From Dermacentor variabilis (lineage: Eukaryota > Arthropoda > Arachnida > Ixodida > Ixodidae): DNA of 64,000 nt. Shown here piece by piece: positions 63,866-64,000 of this stretch. The DNA lies in contig NC_134571.1 in assembly GCF_050947875.1 (NCBI RefSeq), positions 224,388,024-224,452,023 on the forward strand, written 5' to 3'. Each line of letters starts with the position of its first letter. Positions within the stretch are counted from its first letter, which is position 1. The position numbers and the translations under genes are program-made. Under the pieces are notes generated by a model, which saw nothing but the letters and a program-made list of their open reading frames with translations, had not been told where the DNA came from and did not search any database.

Positions 63866-64000
63866 CAAGACGTTTGTAGGCACCTACACCCCCCGCTTCT
63901 CGTCTCAGAAGCCACGTGCAGACTTCTCGACAGCGCCACCAGATGGCGTGTCCAACTGCGTTGCATGGGAAGGGATGAGGAACGAGGACAAAGTTGATAG
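63866..64000. other. no recognisable gene
   Basis: Short edge segment with GCGCCACCAGATGGCG, an imperfect palindrome; nothing else seen. Confidence 0.4.

Overview
This window looks like nuclear DNA from a tick (Acari: Ixodida, probably a metastriate hard tick). The reasons are that almost everything readable is retrotransposon, that several families are of types I recognise from tick genomes (a tRNA-derived SINE ending TTTCATTTCCATTAATTTATC, a second tRNA SINE, SCAN-type Gag LTR elements, esterase-ORF1 LINEs), and that dead copies, microsatellites and nested insertions dominate. I could not support a single host protein-coding gene, rRNA or functional tRNA gene. The window is best read as an intergenic or intronic transposon graveyard with one very young LTR element in it. 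Species is inference.

Layout. 0-10 kb: an (ATGT)n microsatellite, fragments of RTE-like LINEs on both strands, two of which meet tail to tail at 5.1-5.2 kb, then a decayed LINE (5.4-9.87 kb) whose ORF1 still carries a complete SGNH-esterase signature. 11-18 kb: a LINE 3' end, then a Ty3/gypsy pol relic on the minus strand split by a second, Gag-protease-only Ty3/gypsy element with its own LTRs and a 4-bp target duplication. 19-25.7 kb: gag and CR1/jockey-like LINE fragments plus a tRNA-derived SINE. 25.7-31.2 kb: a nearly intact RNase H-bearing LINE on the minus strand (ORF1 intact, ORF2 spoiled only by three nonsense codons). 34.1-34.6 kb: an internally deleted mariner.

35.06-41.97 kb is the centrepiece: a complete, apparently young Ty3/gypsy-type element with two 839-bp LTRs differing at only about four positions, a GCAT target duplication, a tRNA-Leu-type primer site and one uninterrupted 1479-codon Gag-Pol frame. 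Its domains run Gag (SCAN-like capsid)-protease-integrase-reverse transcriptase-RNase H, with integrase before reverse transcriptase. That order is typical of Ty1/copia and, within Ty3/gypsy, of Gmr1-type elements. It sits inside a degenerate tandem repeat that resumes on its right flank and appears again at 63 kb.

46-58.8 kb: a terminal-inverted-repeat element; a CR1/jockey-like LINE split by a 3.9-kb LTR element (158-bp LTRs, GCCAT duplication, tRNA-Ser-type primer site) which itself has lost the RNase H-to-integrase segment; a Penelope-like element with GIY-YIG endonuclease next to or inside another LINE, which also carries a SINE insertion. 58.8-64 kb: mostly unrecognised DNA, one LINE ORF1 relic with a 2A-like motif, and the tandem repeat again. 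The features do not form a pathway. Their relationship is chronological, each nested element being younger than its host.
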